From a virus: 64,000 nt of DNA. Under the pieces are notes generated by a model, which saw only the letters and a program-made list of their open reading frames with translations, was not told where the DNA came from and did not search any database. Every line of letters starts with the position of its first letter. Positions within the stretch are counted from its first letter, which is position 1. The position numbers were made by a program, and so were the translations under genes. The DNA is taken from positions 1 to 64,000 of IMG/VR virus record IMGVR_UViG_3300009182_000039; one strand, written 5' to 3'. Positions 18,697 through 27,763 of the stretch are shown here, one piece after another.

Positions 18697-19449
18697 ATGG
18701 CACAGATTAAACACGTAGGCAGAAATGGTGACCGCAAGGTCCTAGTATTATATCGCGAAGTTCCAGGTGACGAGCACATGTGCTTGGTAGTCTATCCTGA
18801 AATTTTAAATGCTTCATGGCAGGATGCTATTCAAAAGGTTGTAGAAAGTGATGTTGGTCAGCAGGCTATTCAATTAGCTGACGCACTACATCGTTCTTTC
18901 TTGCCAGACGGTCGTCCTATTCTTGAAACATTACACACCGAGCGTATGATTAAAAAAATTCGTTGCTCCGATGTAATTATGACTCCTAGTACAAACGCAA
19001 GTGTTCGTTTAGATGAACTTAACAAGTTAGTCAACGAAATGAACAAAGGCGCAGAAGCTATGAAAAAGATGGAAGAGAACGAAGCATCAAGAGGTATGGT
19101 TGATCCACAAGTTAAACGTGCCGCCGAAGCCAAGTATAAAGAAGAGCAACTTTCTAAACAACAAGCTGCTGAATCTCGTTACCAAACCCCAGATACACTC
19201 AGCGCACCGCAAGATGGTGTATTAAGTGATCGTGCCATTGCCGCCAATATGTTAGCCCAAGCTAAGAAGATGGAGCAAGAAGCTACTGCTATGATTTCAG
19301 AAGCTGCTCGTATGAAAAAAGATGCCGAGCGTATGGTACCAGGAGTTAATCCAGCAGAAGCTACTTGGACTCCAGCAGAACCAGAGGCTCCCAAGCGTCG
19401 TGGCCGTCCACCTAAAGCAGAAGCCGCGGTGACCGATGCTGCCAATTGA
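18697..19449 (+). CDS. Coiled-coil phage protein with C-terminal basic motif, 250 aa
   Basis: An N-terminal folded part (QIKHVGRNGDRKVLVLYREV, then HMCLVVYPEIL) is followed by long charged helices, probably coiled coil (LNKLVNEMNKGAEAMKK; AANMLAQAKKMEQEATAM). The C-terminus carries KRRGRPPK, an AT-hook-like DNA-binding motif. AAGGAG precedes the ATG. This organisation suggests a DNA-associated structural or regulatory phage protein, but the family is not named in my knowledge. It overlaps the next gene by 14 bases. Confidence 0.72.
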   Translation: MAQIKHVGRNGDRKVLVLYREVPGDEHMCLVVYPEILNASWQDAIQKVVESDVGQQAIQLADALHRSFLPDGRPILETLHTERMIKKIRCSDVIMTPSTNASVRLDELNKLVNEMNKGAEAMKKMEENEASRGMVDPQVKRAAEAKYKEEQLSKQQAAESRYQTPDTLSAPQDGVLSDRAIAANMLAQAKKMEQEATAMISEAARMKKDAERMVPGVNPAEATWTPAEPEAPKRRGRPPKAEAAVTDAAN

Positions 19450-19738
19450 TGAGTTGGTTGACCAGTGGGAAATTATTGTTAAAGAAGTAAACAAAACAGA
19501 TGTACCACTGGAGTGCATTAAAAAAATTATAATTAAGTTAAATAGCGGTAAACAAAAAACTATTAACTTACATACACTTATCAAACAAGGGCTACAAATC
19601 GAAGATATCAACGCATTAGTTTCCAGAACATTTGCTGAAATGGATACTGAGATTAAAGACGTTGACTTTGTTGTAGATATTAAAAGTGTTGCGGCATTAG
19701 TCCAACCTGAAACAGATAAGATATTGGGCAAACTTTAG
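19436..19738 (+). CDS. Acidic helical protein of unknown function, 100 aa
   Basis: The 100-residue product (MLPIDELVDQWEIIVKEVNK ... KIIIKLNSGKQKTINLHTLI) is acidic and mostly helical. It begins inside the end of the coiled-coil gene (14-base overlap) and is therefore likely coupled to it. No motif is recognised. A promoter for the next gene starts just after its stop. Confidence 0.62.
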   Translation: MLPIDELVDQWEIIVKEVNKTDVPLECIKKIIIKLNSGKQKTINLHTLIKQGLQIEDINALVSRTFAEMDTEIKDVDFVVDIKSVAALVQPETDKILGKL

Positions 19739-19739
19739 G

Positions 19740-19768
19740 TTGTAAAATTCCTAAAGTTCTGCTACAAT
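19740..19768 (+). promoter_or_regulatory. Sigma-70-type promoter TTGTAA-N17-TACAAT
   Basis: TTGTAA (19740-19745) and TACAAT (19763-19768) are spaced by 17 bases. The start site expected seven bases later is the A of the ATG at 19775, so the message would be leaderless. Confidence 0.65.
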
Positions 19769-19774
19769 ATCAAT

Positions 19775-20014
19775 ATGATTAAAATCAATTTTCATAGTTT
19801 TGGTATGGGTGATGTAGAAGACCCCGAACTTTATGCGGCGTTTCCGTTAGGTGAATTTATGGAGACAGAAAAAGGCAAATGGATCAAATCTAATTGTAAG
19901 GATCCAAAATATATTATTCGACCTGATAATGCTACATTTGGCAATCGCATAATTGTCTACGGCGAAGTAGAAGAAAAACTCGCAACAGAATATTTTTTGA
20001 AGTGGGCTGAATGA
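19775..20014 (+). CDS. Small F-x-L-K-W-family protein, 79 aa
   Basis: The 79-residue product begins MIKINFHSFGMGDVEDPELY and ends RIIVYGEVEEKLATEYFLKWAE, the same strand-loop-helix ending as the small-gene cluster at 14.6-16.8 kb and the gene at 1695. It has its own leaderless promoter and its stop overlaps the ATG of the epimerase gene. Function unknown. Confidence 0.68.
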   Translation: MIKINFHSFGMGDVEDPELYAAFPLGEFMETEKGKWIKSNCKDPKYIIRPDNATFGNRIIVYGEVEEKLATEYFLKWAE

Positions 20015-20961
20015 AAATCTTAGTAACCGGCGGCCTTGGATTTATCGGACATAATGTAGTTCGTATACTCGAAAGTTTCCGTCACGAATGTGCTATTATA
20101 GATAGCAAAACTGATTATGGCATTATACCTAAAAGCGAATTAGATTATCTAATGACCGAACGACTATGTAGAATTCGAACTCGAAATATTACGCTAGCTG
20201 ATATTTCTGAACCATTTGACGATAGTATATTCGACGGTGTGGATGTTGTTATACATTTAGCTAGTTTTCCTAGACAAAAAGTAGTTAACAAGAACCCTGT
20301 ACAAGGTAGCAGGGTAATGATTGAAGGATTACTTAACTTACTAGAGCAAAGTGTTAAACACAATGTAAGGAAATTTGTTTATGTTAGCAGTAGTATGGTG
20401 TATGGCAATTTTAATAAACACGCTGTATTTGATGGCATTGATGAAAGTAGTGATTGTAAACCCATAGGCCAGTACGGCATTATGAAATTAACAGGCGAGT
20501 GGCTAGTAAAAGATTATAGCAGACAACATAAATTAGATTACACTATTGTTCGCCCTAGCGCAGTATACGGTCCATACGATGTTGAAGATAGAGTAATCAG
20601 TAAGTTTTTAACACAAGCCATGCGAGGCGAAGAATTAACAGTTAATGGCATCGACGATGCTTTAGATTTTACTTATATCGACGACGCTGCGATGGGCATA
20701 GCACTAGCGGCTATTAGCGAAGATACAAAAAATACTGTTTACAATATTGCTCGCAGCAAATCTTATACCTTAATAGAAGCTGCCAAACTGATAGTTAATA
20801 TAGTAGGCAAAGGTTCCGTGTGTGTTAAAAATCGTGATGTTGATTTTCCTGTTCGGGGACAATTAAATATACTTAGAGCTAAAAGCGATTTTGGATATTA
20901 CCCTACAGTTGATTTAGAAGCAGGGTTACTAGAATATTATGATTGGCTTAAAAATGCTTGA
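20011..20961 (+). CDS. NAD-dependent sugar epimerase/dehydratase
   Basis: The 316-residue protein is an extended short-chain dehydrogenase of the nucleotide-sugar epimerase type. It has the NAD-binding TGGLGFIG (6-13), the SSS active-site strand (126-128), and Y155-G-I-M-K159 as the catalytic Tyr/Lys. Members interconvert UDP- or GDP-sugars for glycan synthesis. It overlaps the small gene upstream (ATGA) and the glycosyltransferase-like gene downstream, so a sugar-donor to glycosyltransfer pathway is likely. The exact sugar cannot be told. Confidence 0.92.
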   Translation: MKILVTGGLGFIGHNVVRILESFRHECAIIDSKTDYGIIPKSELDYLMTERLCRIRTRNITLADISEPFDDSIFDGVDVVIHLASFPRQKVVNKNPVQGSRVMIEGLLNLLEQSVKHNVRKFVYVSSSMVYGNFNKHAVFDGIDESSDCKPIGQYGIMKLTGEWLVKDYSRQHKLDYTIVRPSAVYGPYDVEDRVISKFLTQAMRGEELTVNGIDDALDFTYIDDAAMGIALAAISEDTKNTVYNIARSKSYTLIEAAKLIVNIVGKGSVCVKNRDVDFPVRGQLNILRAKSDFGYYPTVDLEAGLLEYYDWLKNA

Positions 20962-22336
20962 TGTTTATTATATTCCCATAGAAAAAATAAAAAAAATAAA
21001 ATGGGAAGGCAATGCTCAATTATATGACACAAAACTATACAATTTAGGCCAAGATCACAATGAATTTATTATTGCTAATCCTGATTTTTGCAACTATCAG
21101 TTTTATAAAAATATAAAATCTTTGCCTTTAAGAAGTTCTAATCGATGTGTAGTTTGGAAATATGAAGGACAATGGATAGCAAAATATTTTACTGCTGAAT
21201 GGATCAATGAACAAAAGTATTGGGAAGTAGATCTTAAACTTGACTGGGTCAAAAATCCAGCTATCGATTCATCCATTGTATTCGAAGATATAATTATCCA
21301 AGATTGGTATGATTTAAATTATGAAATGACTTGGTATTTAGATTCGCGATTTAACCTTACAGCAGATAAAATTTGGGTGGCAAAATGTCAGTTATCAAAT
21401 ACCGATACGTTAGGTACAAAAGACATGGGATATGTTTCTCCTAAAATAACATATAATCCAGAACTTCCCAATTTAGAATATACGATTACTGAAAGAATTC
21501 CATATTATGATTTAGTATACGAACACATATGGTTAGTCGATGATAGTATGACTGGTAACAAATCAAATATATGGGCTGTTAAAATTACTCCAACAGATTC
21601 ACTAGGTACAAAAATAGCAGGAACAGTTAAAATCAATTTGCCAAAACAGTTAGATGTAGTATTCATAAGTTATAATGAACCTAATGCTGAAGAAAACTGG
21701 CGTCGAGTTTTAGAAAAGTCACCACATGCATATCGGATAAACGGCATCAAAGGTATAGTAAATGCTCATATATGTGCTGCAGAATTATCAACTACTGATA
21801 TGTTTTATGTAGTCGACGGAGATGCGTATTTAACTGATGATTGGGACTTTGAATATCAACCAAGTATTTTTGACCGCGATTGTGTTCATGTATGGCGCAG
21901 TATAAATCCTATAAATGATTTAGAGTATGGGTATGGTGGAGTTAAATTGCTACCTAAACAACTAACTTTAGATGTAGATTTAAATTGTGTCGACATGACT
22001 ACTAGTGTTAGTGATAAATTTAAACTAATGAAAAAAATAAGTAATTCTACTAATTTTAACACTGATGAATTCAATACATTTCGCAGCGCATTTAGAGAGT
22101 GTGCTAAATTAAGTAGCAATATTTTAAAAAGACAACAAGCAAGAGAAAGTATGAAAAGATTAGATGTTTGGTGTACAGCTGGTGAAGATAAAAAGTTTGG
22201 AAAATGGTCTATTGCTGGAGCACTTGCTGGCAAAAAATTTGGATTGTTTTATCAAAATAACACCGATGAATTACAAAAAATAAATGATAGTGAATGGATA
22301 CAAAACAAATTTAATGAATTGTGTTTTAATAAATAG
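20954..22336 (+). CDS. Glycosyltransferase-like protein with N-terminal repeats
   Basis: The 460-residue protein has two parts. Residues 1-230 contain at least two related units with W-x-L/V-D...IWxxK...TDTLGTK / TDSLGTK. Residues about 233-430 form a GT-A-like domain: LDVVFISYNEPNAEENWRRV, then DMFYVVDGDAYL with D288-G-D290, then CVHVWRSINPINDLEYGYGG. The second domain is homologous to the minus-strand gene at 48501-49439. The function is probably sugar transfer; the donor may come from the overlapping epimerase. The ATG at 20954 (8-base overlap) was preferred over an in-frame ATG at 20939. Confidence 0.72.
   Translation: MLDVYYIPIEKIKKIKWEGNAQLYDTKLYNLGQDHNEFIIANPDFCNYQFYKNIKSLPLRSSNRCVVWKYEGQWIAKYFTAEWINEQKYWEVDLKLDWVKNPAIDSSIVFEDIIIQDWYDLNYEMTWYLDSRFNLTADKIWVAKCQLSNTDTLGTKDMGYVSPKITYNPELPNLEYTITERIPYYDLVYEHIWLVDDSMTGNKSNIWAVKITPTDSLGTKIAGTVKINLPKQLDVVFISYNEPNAEENWRRVLEKSPHAYRINGIKGIVNAHICAAELSTTDMFYVVDGDAYLTDDWDFEYQPSIFDRDCVHVWRSINPINDLEYGYGGVKLLPKQLTLDVDLNCVDMTTSVSDKFKLMKKISNSTNFNTDEFNTFRSAFRECAKLSSNILKRQQARESMKRLDVWCTAGEDKKFGKWSIAGALAGKKFGLFYQNNTDELQKINDSEWIQNKFNELCFNK
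22328..22335 (+). promoter_or_regulatory. T4-late-type element AATAAATA
   Basis: AATAAATA, overlapping the stop of the glycosyltransferase-like gene, ends six bases before the ATG at 22342. Confidence 0.42.
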
Positions 22337-22341
22337 GTACT

Positions 22342-23547
22342 ATGGAAAACGAATTAGGTTATTATTCAGTTAATAATCAAAAATATACAAACAAAATTCA
22401 AGCTGTTTTAGAAGCACAAAAAACCTTAGCTGAAATTACTTGGAATTTTCATAATGATATCTTTAATCAAATTGACTGGCTTACTGAGCCCGATCTTTCG
22501 TTAGATATACTGTACAAAATGCGGGCTCAGCAAATACGCGATAGATACGACTATGTTATTGTGATGTGTAGTGGCGGTGCTGATAGTACCAATGTTATAA
22601 AAAGTTTTTTAGATAATAATATTCATGTAGACGAAATAGTAGCAGGAGCGCCCATGTCAGGTTTAAATAACTGGAACTGGAATGATCAAGATACTTCAGT
22701 AAACAATACTATAAGCGAAACCAAATATGCGCTATTTCCACTATTAACTAGTATTGCTAGCCAATATCCTAATGTAAAAATTACATTCAATGACTATTTT
22801 GAAAATATTATAAATTATAAAACAGACGAATGGTTATATAATTGTCAAGACTGGATTAACCCTGTTGTAAATGCTAAAGGTAGATTGGATAAGTTTAAAC
22901 ATATTGTAGACTTAGCCGAACAGGGGAAACGAATTGGAGTAGTATGGGGCATTGACAAGCCAGCTTTGCGATACGACCAAGAAGGTAATATATACACAAT
23001 AATATCTGACACAGGAGTAAATGTTGCCGATGCCCCTTTTGATAAAAATTATCCTAATGTAGATCGTATATTATTTTACTGGGCGGCCAATTTTCCTGAA
23101 ATTATGATTAAACAAGCTCATGTTGTGTCAAAGGTTGCTCACAAAAAAGAAAATTTGTGGTTACTGGATTTAATAAAAAAAATGGGATTAGGCAACAATA
23201 AATGGTGGAAGCCTAACTCGCCGAACGATCTTATGAAAGATAATCATACTAAGAATGATTATCAACGTAGTATTGTTCCTTTAATATATGAAACTACAGT
23301 TGAGCAAGTATTTCAGTGTCAAAAATCTCGATTTACATTCATGCCAAAACAGCATGATTGGTTCTATACCTTACACAAAGATACACCAATATATCAATTA
23401 ATCGACAGTGACTTCCGTTTATTTTATAAAAATTTAAATAAAAAATATTTAAAAATTGATCAAACTGGAACTGTTTTTGGGTTTACATCATTTATCCAAA
23501 CATATAAAATTGGTCACTATACAAAATTTATGGAACCAAAACTATGA
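22342..23547 (+). CDS. PP-loop ATPase, asparagine-synthetase-like, copy A
   Basis: The 401-residue protein has an N-terminal segment (LGYYSVNNQKYTNKIQAVLE), a helix YKMRAQQIRDRYDY, and the PP-loop CSGGADSTNV (SGGADS 77-82) of the adenine-nucleotide alpha-hydrolase fold. Later come RIGVVWGIDKPAL and VDRILFYWAANFPE, which are shared with the paralogues. PP-loop enzymes adenylate a substrate and then attach N, S or another nucleophile. No glutaminase domain is present. It is a tandem duplicate of the next gene (stop/start overlap of four bases). The substrate is unknown; the neighbourhood points to small-molecule or glycan synthesis. Confidence 0.82.
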   Translation: MENELGYYSVNNQKYTNKIQAVLEAQKTLAEITWNFHNDIFNQIDWLTEPDLSLDILYKMRAQQIRDRYDYVIVMCSGGADSTNVIKSFLDNNIHVDEIVAGAPMSGLNNWNWNDQDTSVNNTISETKYALFPLLTSIASQYPNVKITFNDYFENIINYKTDEWLYNCQDWINPVVNAKGRLDKFKHIVDLAEQGKRIGVVWGIDKPALRYDQEGNIYTIISDTGVNVADAPFDKNYPNVDRILFYWAANFPEIMIKQAHVVSKVAHKKENLWLLDLIKKMGLGNNKWWKPNSPNDLMKDNHTKNDYQRSIVPLIYETTVEQVFQCQKSRFTFMPKQHDWFYTLHKDTPIYQLIDSDFRLFYKNLNKKYLKIDQTGTVFGFTSFIQTYKIGHYTKFMEPKL

Positions 23548-24722
23548 AAGATTATTTAGGAATTTACTCCGTCAATGATAGAGTATACACTGACAAGATT
23601 GAAGCAATATTAGAAGCTAACAAAACTAATGCGGAAATTACTTGGGATTTTCATCAAGCTAGATTTAGAAAAATTAACTGGAGTGTTGAACCCTCCACAT
23701 CTTTAACTGAACTTTATAAAATTAGAGCTCAGCAAATTCGAGACGAGTATGATTATGTTATTGTTATGTTCAGTGGTGGTGCCGATAGTACAAATGTATT
23801 ACATAGCTTTTTAAGTAATAATATTCATGTAGACGAAATAGTATCAAGTATTCCGTTATCAGGGTTGCGTGACTTCAAAGCGTCATATGATACCAGTGCT
23901 ACCAATAATGCTAGTGAGTGGTTTTTAACTACCACTCCTTATTTAAAAGAAGTAGCTCAAAAATATCCTAACATAAAAATTTCAATTAATGATTTTTTTG
24001 AGACTATGTTAGATTTTAAAACTGATGAATGGATATATAAATCATCTGATCATATACATCCTACTACCTCAGCACGATATGATCTTTCTAAATTAACTCA
24101 TATTAGACAACTAGCAGATCAAGGTAAAAAAATTGCGGTTATATATGGTAGCGAAAAACCAATGTTAATAATCCACGAAAATAAAATTTTTAATAGCATA
24201 ACAGATGTAGGTGTAAATGTCCCAAGACCGCCGTTTGCTGATTTTTACTCCAATGTAGATATAGTTCTTTTTTATACTACTCCTCGCATGCCAGAAATTT
24301 TAGCAAAACAATCGCATGAAATTTCAAAAGCTATGTTTAATTTGCCACAACATCAATATATAAAAGATATTATACTCAATAGTTCATGGCCAACAGAAAA
24401 AAAATTAGCTTATGATAATGGGTTTTTACAAAGAGCTACCGTTCCCATAATCTACCCAGATATAAAATATAACTCTTTCCAAGCGTCAAAATCCAAAAGT
24501 GTTTTTATGGCAGATCACGATTGGTGGTTTTATAATTTGCATAAGGATAGCAGATTAAACCAGCTAGTAACAAGCGATTTCACTAACTTTTTTAACAGCA
24601 TAAAACCCACCTATTTACGCGATAATCCATATACAAAAGGACATGCATTTAAATCATATACCAACTATTACGGTATAGGATCCATAGAAAATTTCAAAAT
24701 ACGGTTAGAAAATAATTCTTGA
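23544..24722 (+). CDS. PP-loop ATPase, asparagine-synthetase-like, copy B
   Basis: The 392-residue protein follows copy A almost motif for motif: LGIYSVNDRVYTDKIEAILE, YKIRAQQIRDEYDY, FSGGADSTNV (77-82), IAVIYGSEKPML and VDIVLFYTTPRMPE. The conserved positions in both copies fall around the ATP site, whereas the substrate-side segments differ, which suggests related but not identical substrates. It is translationally coupled to copy A. The next gene (DctP-like) has its own ribosome site. Confidence 0.82.
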   Translation: MKDYLGIYSVNDRVYTDKIEAILEANKTNAEITWDFHQARFRKINWSVEPSTSLTELYKIRAQQIRDEYDYVIVMFSGGADSTNVLHSFLSNNIHVDEIVSSIPLSGLRDFKASYDTSATNNASEWFLTTTPYLKEVAQKYPNIKISINDFFETMLDFKTDEWIYKSSDHIHPTTSARYDLSKLTHIRQLADQGKKIAVIYGSEKPMLIIHENKIFNSITDVGVNVPRPPFADFYSNVDIVLFYTTPRMPEILAKQSHEISKAMFNLPQHQYIKDIILNSSWPTEKKLAYDNGFLQRATVPIIYPDIKYNSFQASKSKSVFMADHDWWFYNLHKDSRLNQLVTSDFTNFFNSIKPTYLRDNPYTKGHAFKSYTNYYGIGSIENFKIRLENNS

Positions 24723-24754
24723 GACTAAATAACAGTATACTTTCACAAGGAGAA

Positions 24755-25714
24755 ATGATGAATCAAACTAAGAAAATTACCTGGGTTATTGCCCATGATC
24801 CCGCGTATTTGTTTATTCGTGCCGCTAAATTTTTCAAGGATGCGCTAGAAAAGCGTGTTCCAGGGCAAATCGAAATTGAAGTATTAACAGACAGTGAATA
24901 TAGCGCCAAGTACAATAATGGTGTACCTGTTGGCAAGAAAGATGTTTTAGATTTAATGGAAGCTGGTAAGATTCAAGTAAGTCAATTATATACAACTTGG
25001 TTAGCAGATCGCTATTCTCGTACAATGAATGTTATCGACATGCCATTTTTGTTTAAAGATCATGATCATGCTGCTCGTGTATTCGACGGTGCTATCGGTG
25101 AAGAGCTTTTAGGCAAACTAGAGTCCGAAGGCGGCGACAAGATCAAAGCATTAGCATTTACATACAGTGGTGGTTTCAGAACTATCCCTGCTACTAAGTC
25201 TATTGCTAGTGTAGAAGATTTTAAAGGCGTTAAATTCCGTGTTAGTAGCGGTCCAGTTATCAAAGATACATTTGATGCGTTGGGTGCTGAAACTACATTC
25301 TTCCCAGTTGAAGAATTAACAGAGCGTACATTGTCTGGCGAAGTAGAAGCCGGCGAATGTACATATACTCGTTACTATCCATTAAACCAAGACAAAGCGA
25401 TGTCGTTTATTAATGATATGGAACACAACATTTCTTGTACCAGTATCATTGTTAATCGCGAATTTTGGAATACTTTAACTGAAGAGCAACAAGCCGCTAT
25501 GAAGGCTGCTGGTGTAGCCAGTGCTAAGATTGAGCGTGTTGAAAGTGTTGAAGATGCTGTTCGTATTGAAGCAGAATGCCGCGAAAATGGTGTTACCATT
25601 ACTAAGTGGGACGATACAGAAGTTGCTAAATTTAAAGCAATGATGACTCCAATCTATGACAAGTATACTACATACTTCTCGGATGATTTGGTTAATCGCA
25701 TTAAAAATGCTTAA
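24755..25714 (+). CDS. TRAP-type (DctP) solute-binding protein without signal peptide
   Basis: The 319-residue product has the fold landmarks of DctP periplasmic binding proteins: ITWVIAHDPAYLFIRAAKFF at the start, MPFLFKDHDHAARVFDG, KGVKFRVSSGPVIKDTFDALG, and FFPVEELTERTLSGEVEAGE. The family binds organic acids for TRAP transporters. There is no signal sequence: the start MMNQTKK (ATG at 24755) has an AAGGAG site, and the longer frame upstream is not hydrophobic either. So the protein should remain in the cytoplasm or be packaged. A strong terminator follows, and codon use is smoother than in its AT-rich neighbours, suggesting high expression. Confidence 0.83.
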   Translation: MMNQTKKITWVIAHDPAYLFIRAAKFFKDALEKRVPGQIEIEVLTDSEYSAKYNNGVPVGKKDVLDLMEAGKIQVSQLYTTWLADRYSRTMNVIDMPFLFKDHDHAARVFDGAIGEELLGKLESEGGDKIKALAFTYSGGFRTIPATKSIASVEDFKGVKFRVSSGPVIKDTFDALGAETTFFPVEELTERTLSGEVEAGECTYTRYYPLNQDKAMSFINDMEHNISCTSIIVNREFWNTLTEEQQAAMKAAGVASAKIERVESVEDAVRIEAECRENGVTITKWDDTEVAKFKAMMTPIYDKYTTYFSDDLVNRIKNA

Positions 25715-25732
25715 TTAACAAGTATTGAAATC

Positions 25733-25760
25733 AAAGGACTCTTCGGAGTCCTTTTTTTTT
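25733..25760 (+). terminator. Strong intrinsic terminator after the DctP-like gene
   Basis: AAAGGACTC (25733-25741), tetraloop TTCG, GAGTCC and a run of nine T. Confidence 0.92.
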
Positions 25761-25812
25761 GGTGAGCAATTTGTATGCTAAGTATTGAACTTATATAAAG
25801 AAAAACAGCACA

Positions 25813-26691
25813 ATGAAAAAAATATTATTAATATTAACATTACTCGTCGGCAATGCGTGGGCATCAACAGATACAACGACTATTACGGTAGGCTACGGGC
25901 CCGGTGGTACCGACACTATCATTCGAACACTAGCGGGCGATGCTGAGGCCTATACTGATTTTAAATTTACAGTAGAAAATAAAGTAGGTGCGAATGGTGT
26001 TATCGCATTAAAATATTATTTTGCTCTGCCAGTTGGCAATAAGAATGCGTTAGGAATATCAGGCGGGCAAGTACTATTTGAAGCTATTGCTAATCCTGAA
26101 AATAATTTTATTCAACGATTAAAATTTGTTGGCCCGGTGTTGTCTAGTCCATTAGCAATTGGTGTTAGTAGCAAGAGTCAATTTAAAACCTTAGACAAAT
26201 TGTTTAATAAAAATATACCACGCCAGCGTATTAATATTGGAGTGGCCGGCGAATCACATAATATGTTAGTCGAACAACTAAAAAAATATAGTCATCACGA
26301 TATACAAGCTATACGATTTAAGGGTAGTACCGAATCGTACACCGCATTATTAGGAGGCCATATAGATATGCAATCAGATGCTTATGGCTTTTTTAAACAA
26401 AAAGAAGGCGCTGTTCGTATTTTAGGTGTAGCCGATGCTGATTCTATTGACGGAGTGCCTAGTTTACACAAATATGCGCCTACCGCAAATTTAGTTAATT
26501 TTTTTGCTGTTGCGGTAAATCGAGATACCCCGGATAATCGTAATCTAGCAGATGCGTTGACTGTTGGATTTGTAAAAGCAAATAGATACGAATATTTTAA
26601 AAATCTAGGATATAATGTTGATATGAATCGCAAATCTGACTATGTAGAGCGAGTAGTAGTCCCAACTTATAAAAAATGGGCGACTAAATAG
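25813..26691 (+). CDS. TctC/Bug-family periplasmic binding protein, copy 1
   Basis: The 292-residue protein has a signal peptide (MKKILLILTLLVGNAWAS) and the Bug/TctC hallmarks: ITVGYGPGGTDTIIRTLA near residue 24, a central KFVGPVLSSPLAIGV, and INIGVAGESHNMLVEQL. The family captures carboxylates for tripartite tricarboxylate transporters and is greatly expanded in Burkholderiales. No TctA or TctB membrane gene is present, so it would have to use host permeases, act as a decoy, or do something else. It stands behind a terminator and four bases ahead of the amidohydrolase gene. Confidence 0.87.
   Translation: MKKILLILTLLVGNAWASTDTTTITVGYGPGGTDTIIRTLAGDAEAYTDFKFTVENKVGANGVIALKYYFALPVGNKNALGISGGQVLFEAIANPENNFIQRLKFVGPVLSSPLAIGVSSKSQFKTLDKLFNKNIPRQRINIGVAGESHNMLVEQLKKYSHHDIQAIRFKGSTESYTALLGGHIDMQSDAYGFFKQKEGAVRILGVADADSIDGVPSLHKYAPTANLVNFFAVAVNRDTPDNRNLADALTVGFVKANRYEYFKNLGYNVDMNRKSDYVERVVVPTYKKWATK
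26683..26690 (+). promoter_or_regulatory. T4-late-type element ACTAAATA
   Basis: ACTAAATA at the very end of the TctC-like gene ends five bases before the ATG at 26696. Confidence 0.42.
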
Positions 26692-26695
26692 CTGC

Positions 26696-27760
26696 ATGCG
26701 AATCATCGACTGCGACAGTCATTTTTTAACTTGTGATATTTACAAAAATATTGAAGAACAATATCAACAGTTTCTTCCTAGATATGTTTTTGACTCACAC
26801 AATCGTGTAATCGATATACAATTTGATCAAGACCCTTGTGCCTTCGAGGACCCTACTAACAAATTTAATAATTATTGTGACGAAGCTGGAATTAACAATA
26901 TTGATATAAGATTAAACGATTTTAAAAAATTAAAAATAGATTTACAACTACTTGCTCCGCAAGAAAGAGCAATGCGATTTAATTACTCTGTAGAAAAAAA
27001 TCTTGCGGCAGCAATGGCTCATAGTTATAATATAGAAATTAAAAAAATTGTTGATCAATATCCTGATAAATTTTTTGCTGTAGCTTTAGTGCCTTTACAA
27101 GATATAGAGCTTGCTCTTAAAGAAATAAAATGGATTATTTCTAACAATTTTAAAGCCATCTATATAGATTGTGTTTCATATAACCCAGCACAATTTGCCG
27201 GATGTCCAATATCAAATCAAGAAAGAATAGATGAAATTTTTGCTATATGCGAAGAAAAAGAATTAATAATATATCAGCATCATTTTATGCATAAAATTAC
27301 ATCCAATGGCAACAATACTATTAATGATGTATTAAACGGAAACCCAATTAGCAGAGTTAGAATATCTATCTACGATTGGATAACAAATGGTACTTTTGAT
27401 AGGTTTCCTAAACTTCGGGTAATATTCAGCGAAACTGCTGAAAAATTTATAAAACCTATATTTGAAAATTTAAAAAGTGCGTATAACGAAACTAAACTAA
27501 TCTGTAAAGAAGATCCAATAGTATACTTTAAAAAAAACATATTCATTACTATAGAAGTAGAAAATAAAGACAATGTTTACTACTTAATAAACCAATTTGG
27601 CAGCGACCGTTTACTATTTAATACTGATTATCCGCACGTTGACCCAGCAGGGTCAAATAAATGGAACGATGTCGACGATTTATATAAATTAGAATTATCG
27701 CAAAAAGATTTAGAAAATATCGCATTTCGCAATGCTGAAAAGCTATTTAAACTAATATAA
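26696..27760 (+). CDS. Amidohydrolase-2 family metal-dependent hydrolase
   Basis: The 354-residue protein starts IIDCDSHF, the family's metal-site strand (here D-x-D-S-H rather than HxH). Later come LIIYQHHFMH, a KLRVIFSETA strand and the signature LLFNTDYPHVDPAG, with the closing NIAFRNAEKLFKL. Amidohydrolase-2 enzymes hydrolyse or decarboxylate cyclic or aromatic acids. It follows a carboxylate-binding-protein gene with four bases between, which hints at use of one substrate, but that is inference. Terminal codons overlap a perfect TATAAATA for the next gene. Confidence 0.85.
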   Translation: MRIIDCDSHFLTCDIYKNIEEQYQQFLPRYVFDSHNRVIDIQFDQDPCAFEDPTNKFNNYCDEAGINNIDIRLNDFKKLKIDLQLLAPQERAMRFNYSVEKNLAAAMAHSYNIEIKKIVDQYPDKFFAVALVPLQDIELALKEIKWIISNNFKAIYIDCVSYNPAQFAGCPISNQERIDEIFAICEEKELIIYQHHFMHKITSNGNNTINDVLNGNPISRVRISIYDWITNGTFDRFPKLRVIFSETAEKFIKPIFENLKSAYNETKLICKEDPIVYFKKNIFITIEVENKDNVYYLINQFGSDRLLFNTDYPHVDPAGSNKWNDVDDLYKLELSQKDLENIAFRNAEKLFKLI

Positions 27761-27763
27761 ATA
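27756..27763 (+). promoter_or_regulatory. T4-type late promoter TATAAATA
   Basis: A perfect TATAAATA, the T4 late-promoter consensus, overlaps the stop codon of the amidohydrolase gene. It lies 43 bases before the ATG at 27807, which has an AAGGAG ribosome site. A second element, GATAAATA, lies at 27778-27785. Confidence 0.6.

Noticed and set aside
19179-19445. Minus-strand frame of 88 codons
   Set aside because: It is a shadow of the Ala/Lys-rich end of the coiled-coil gene.
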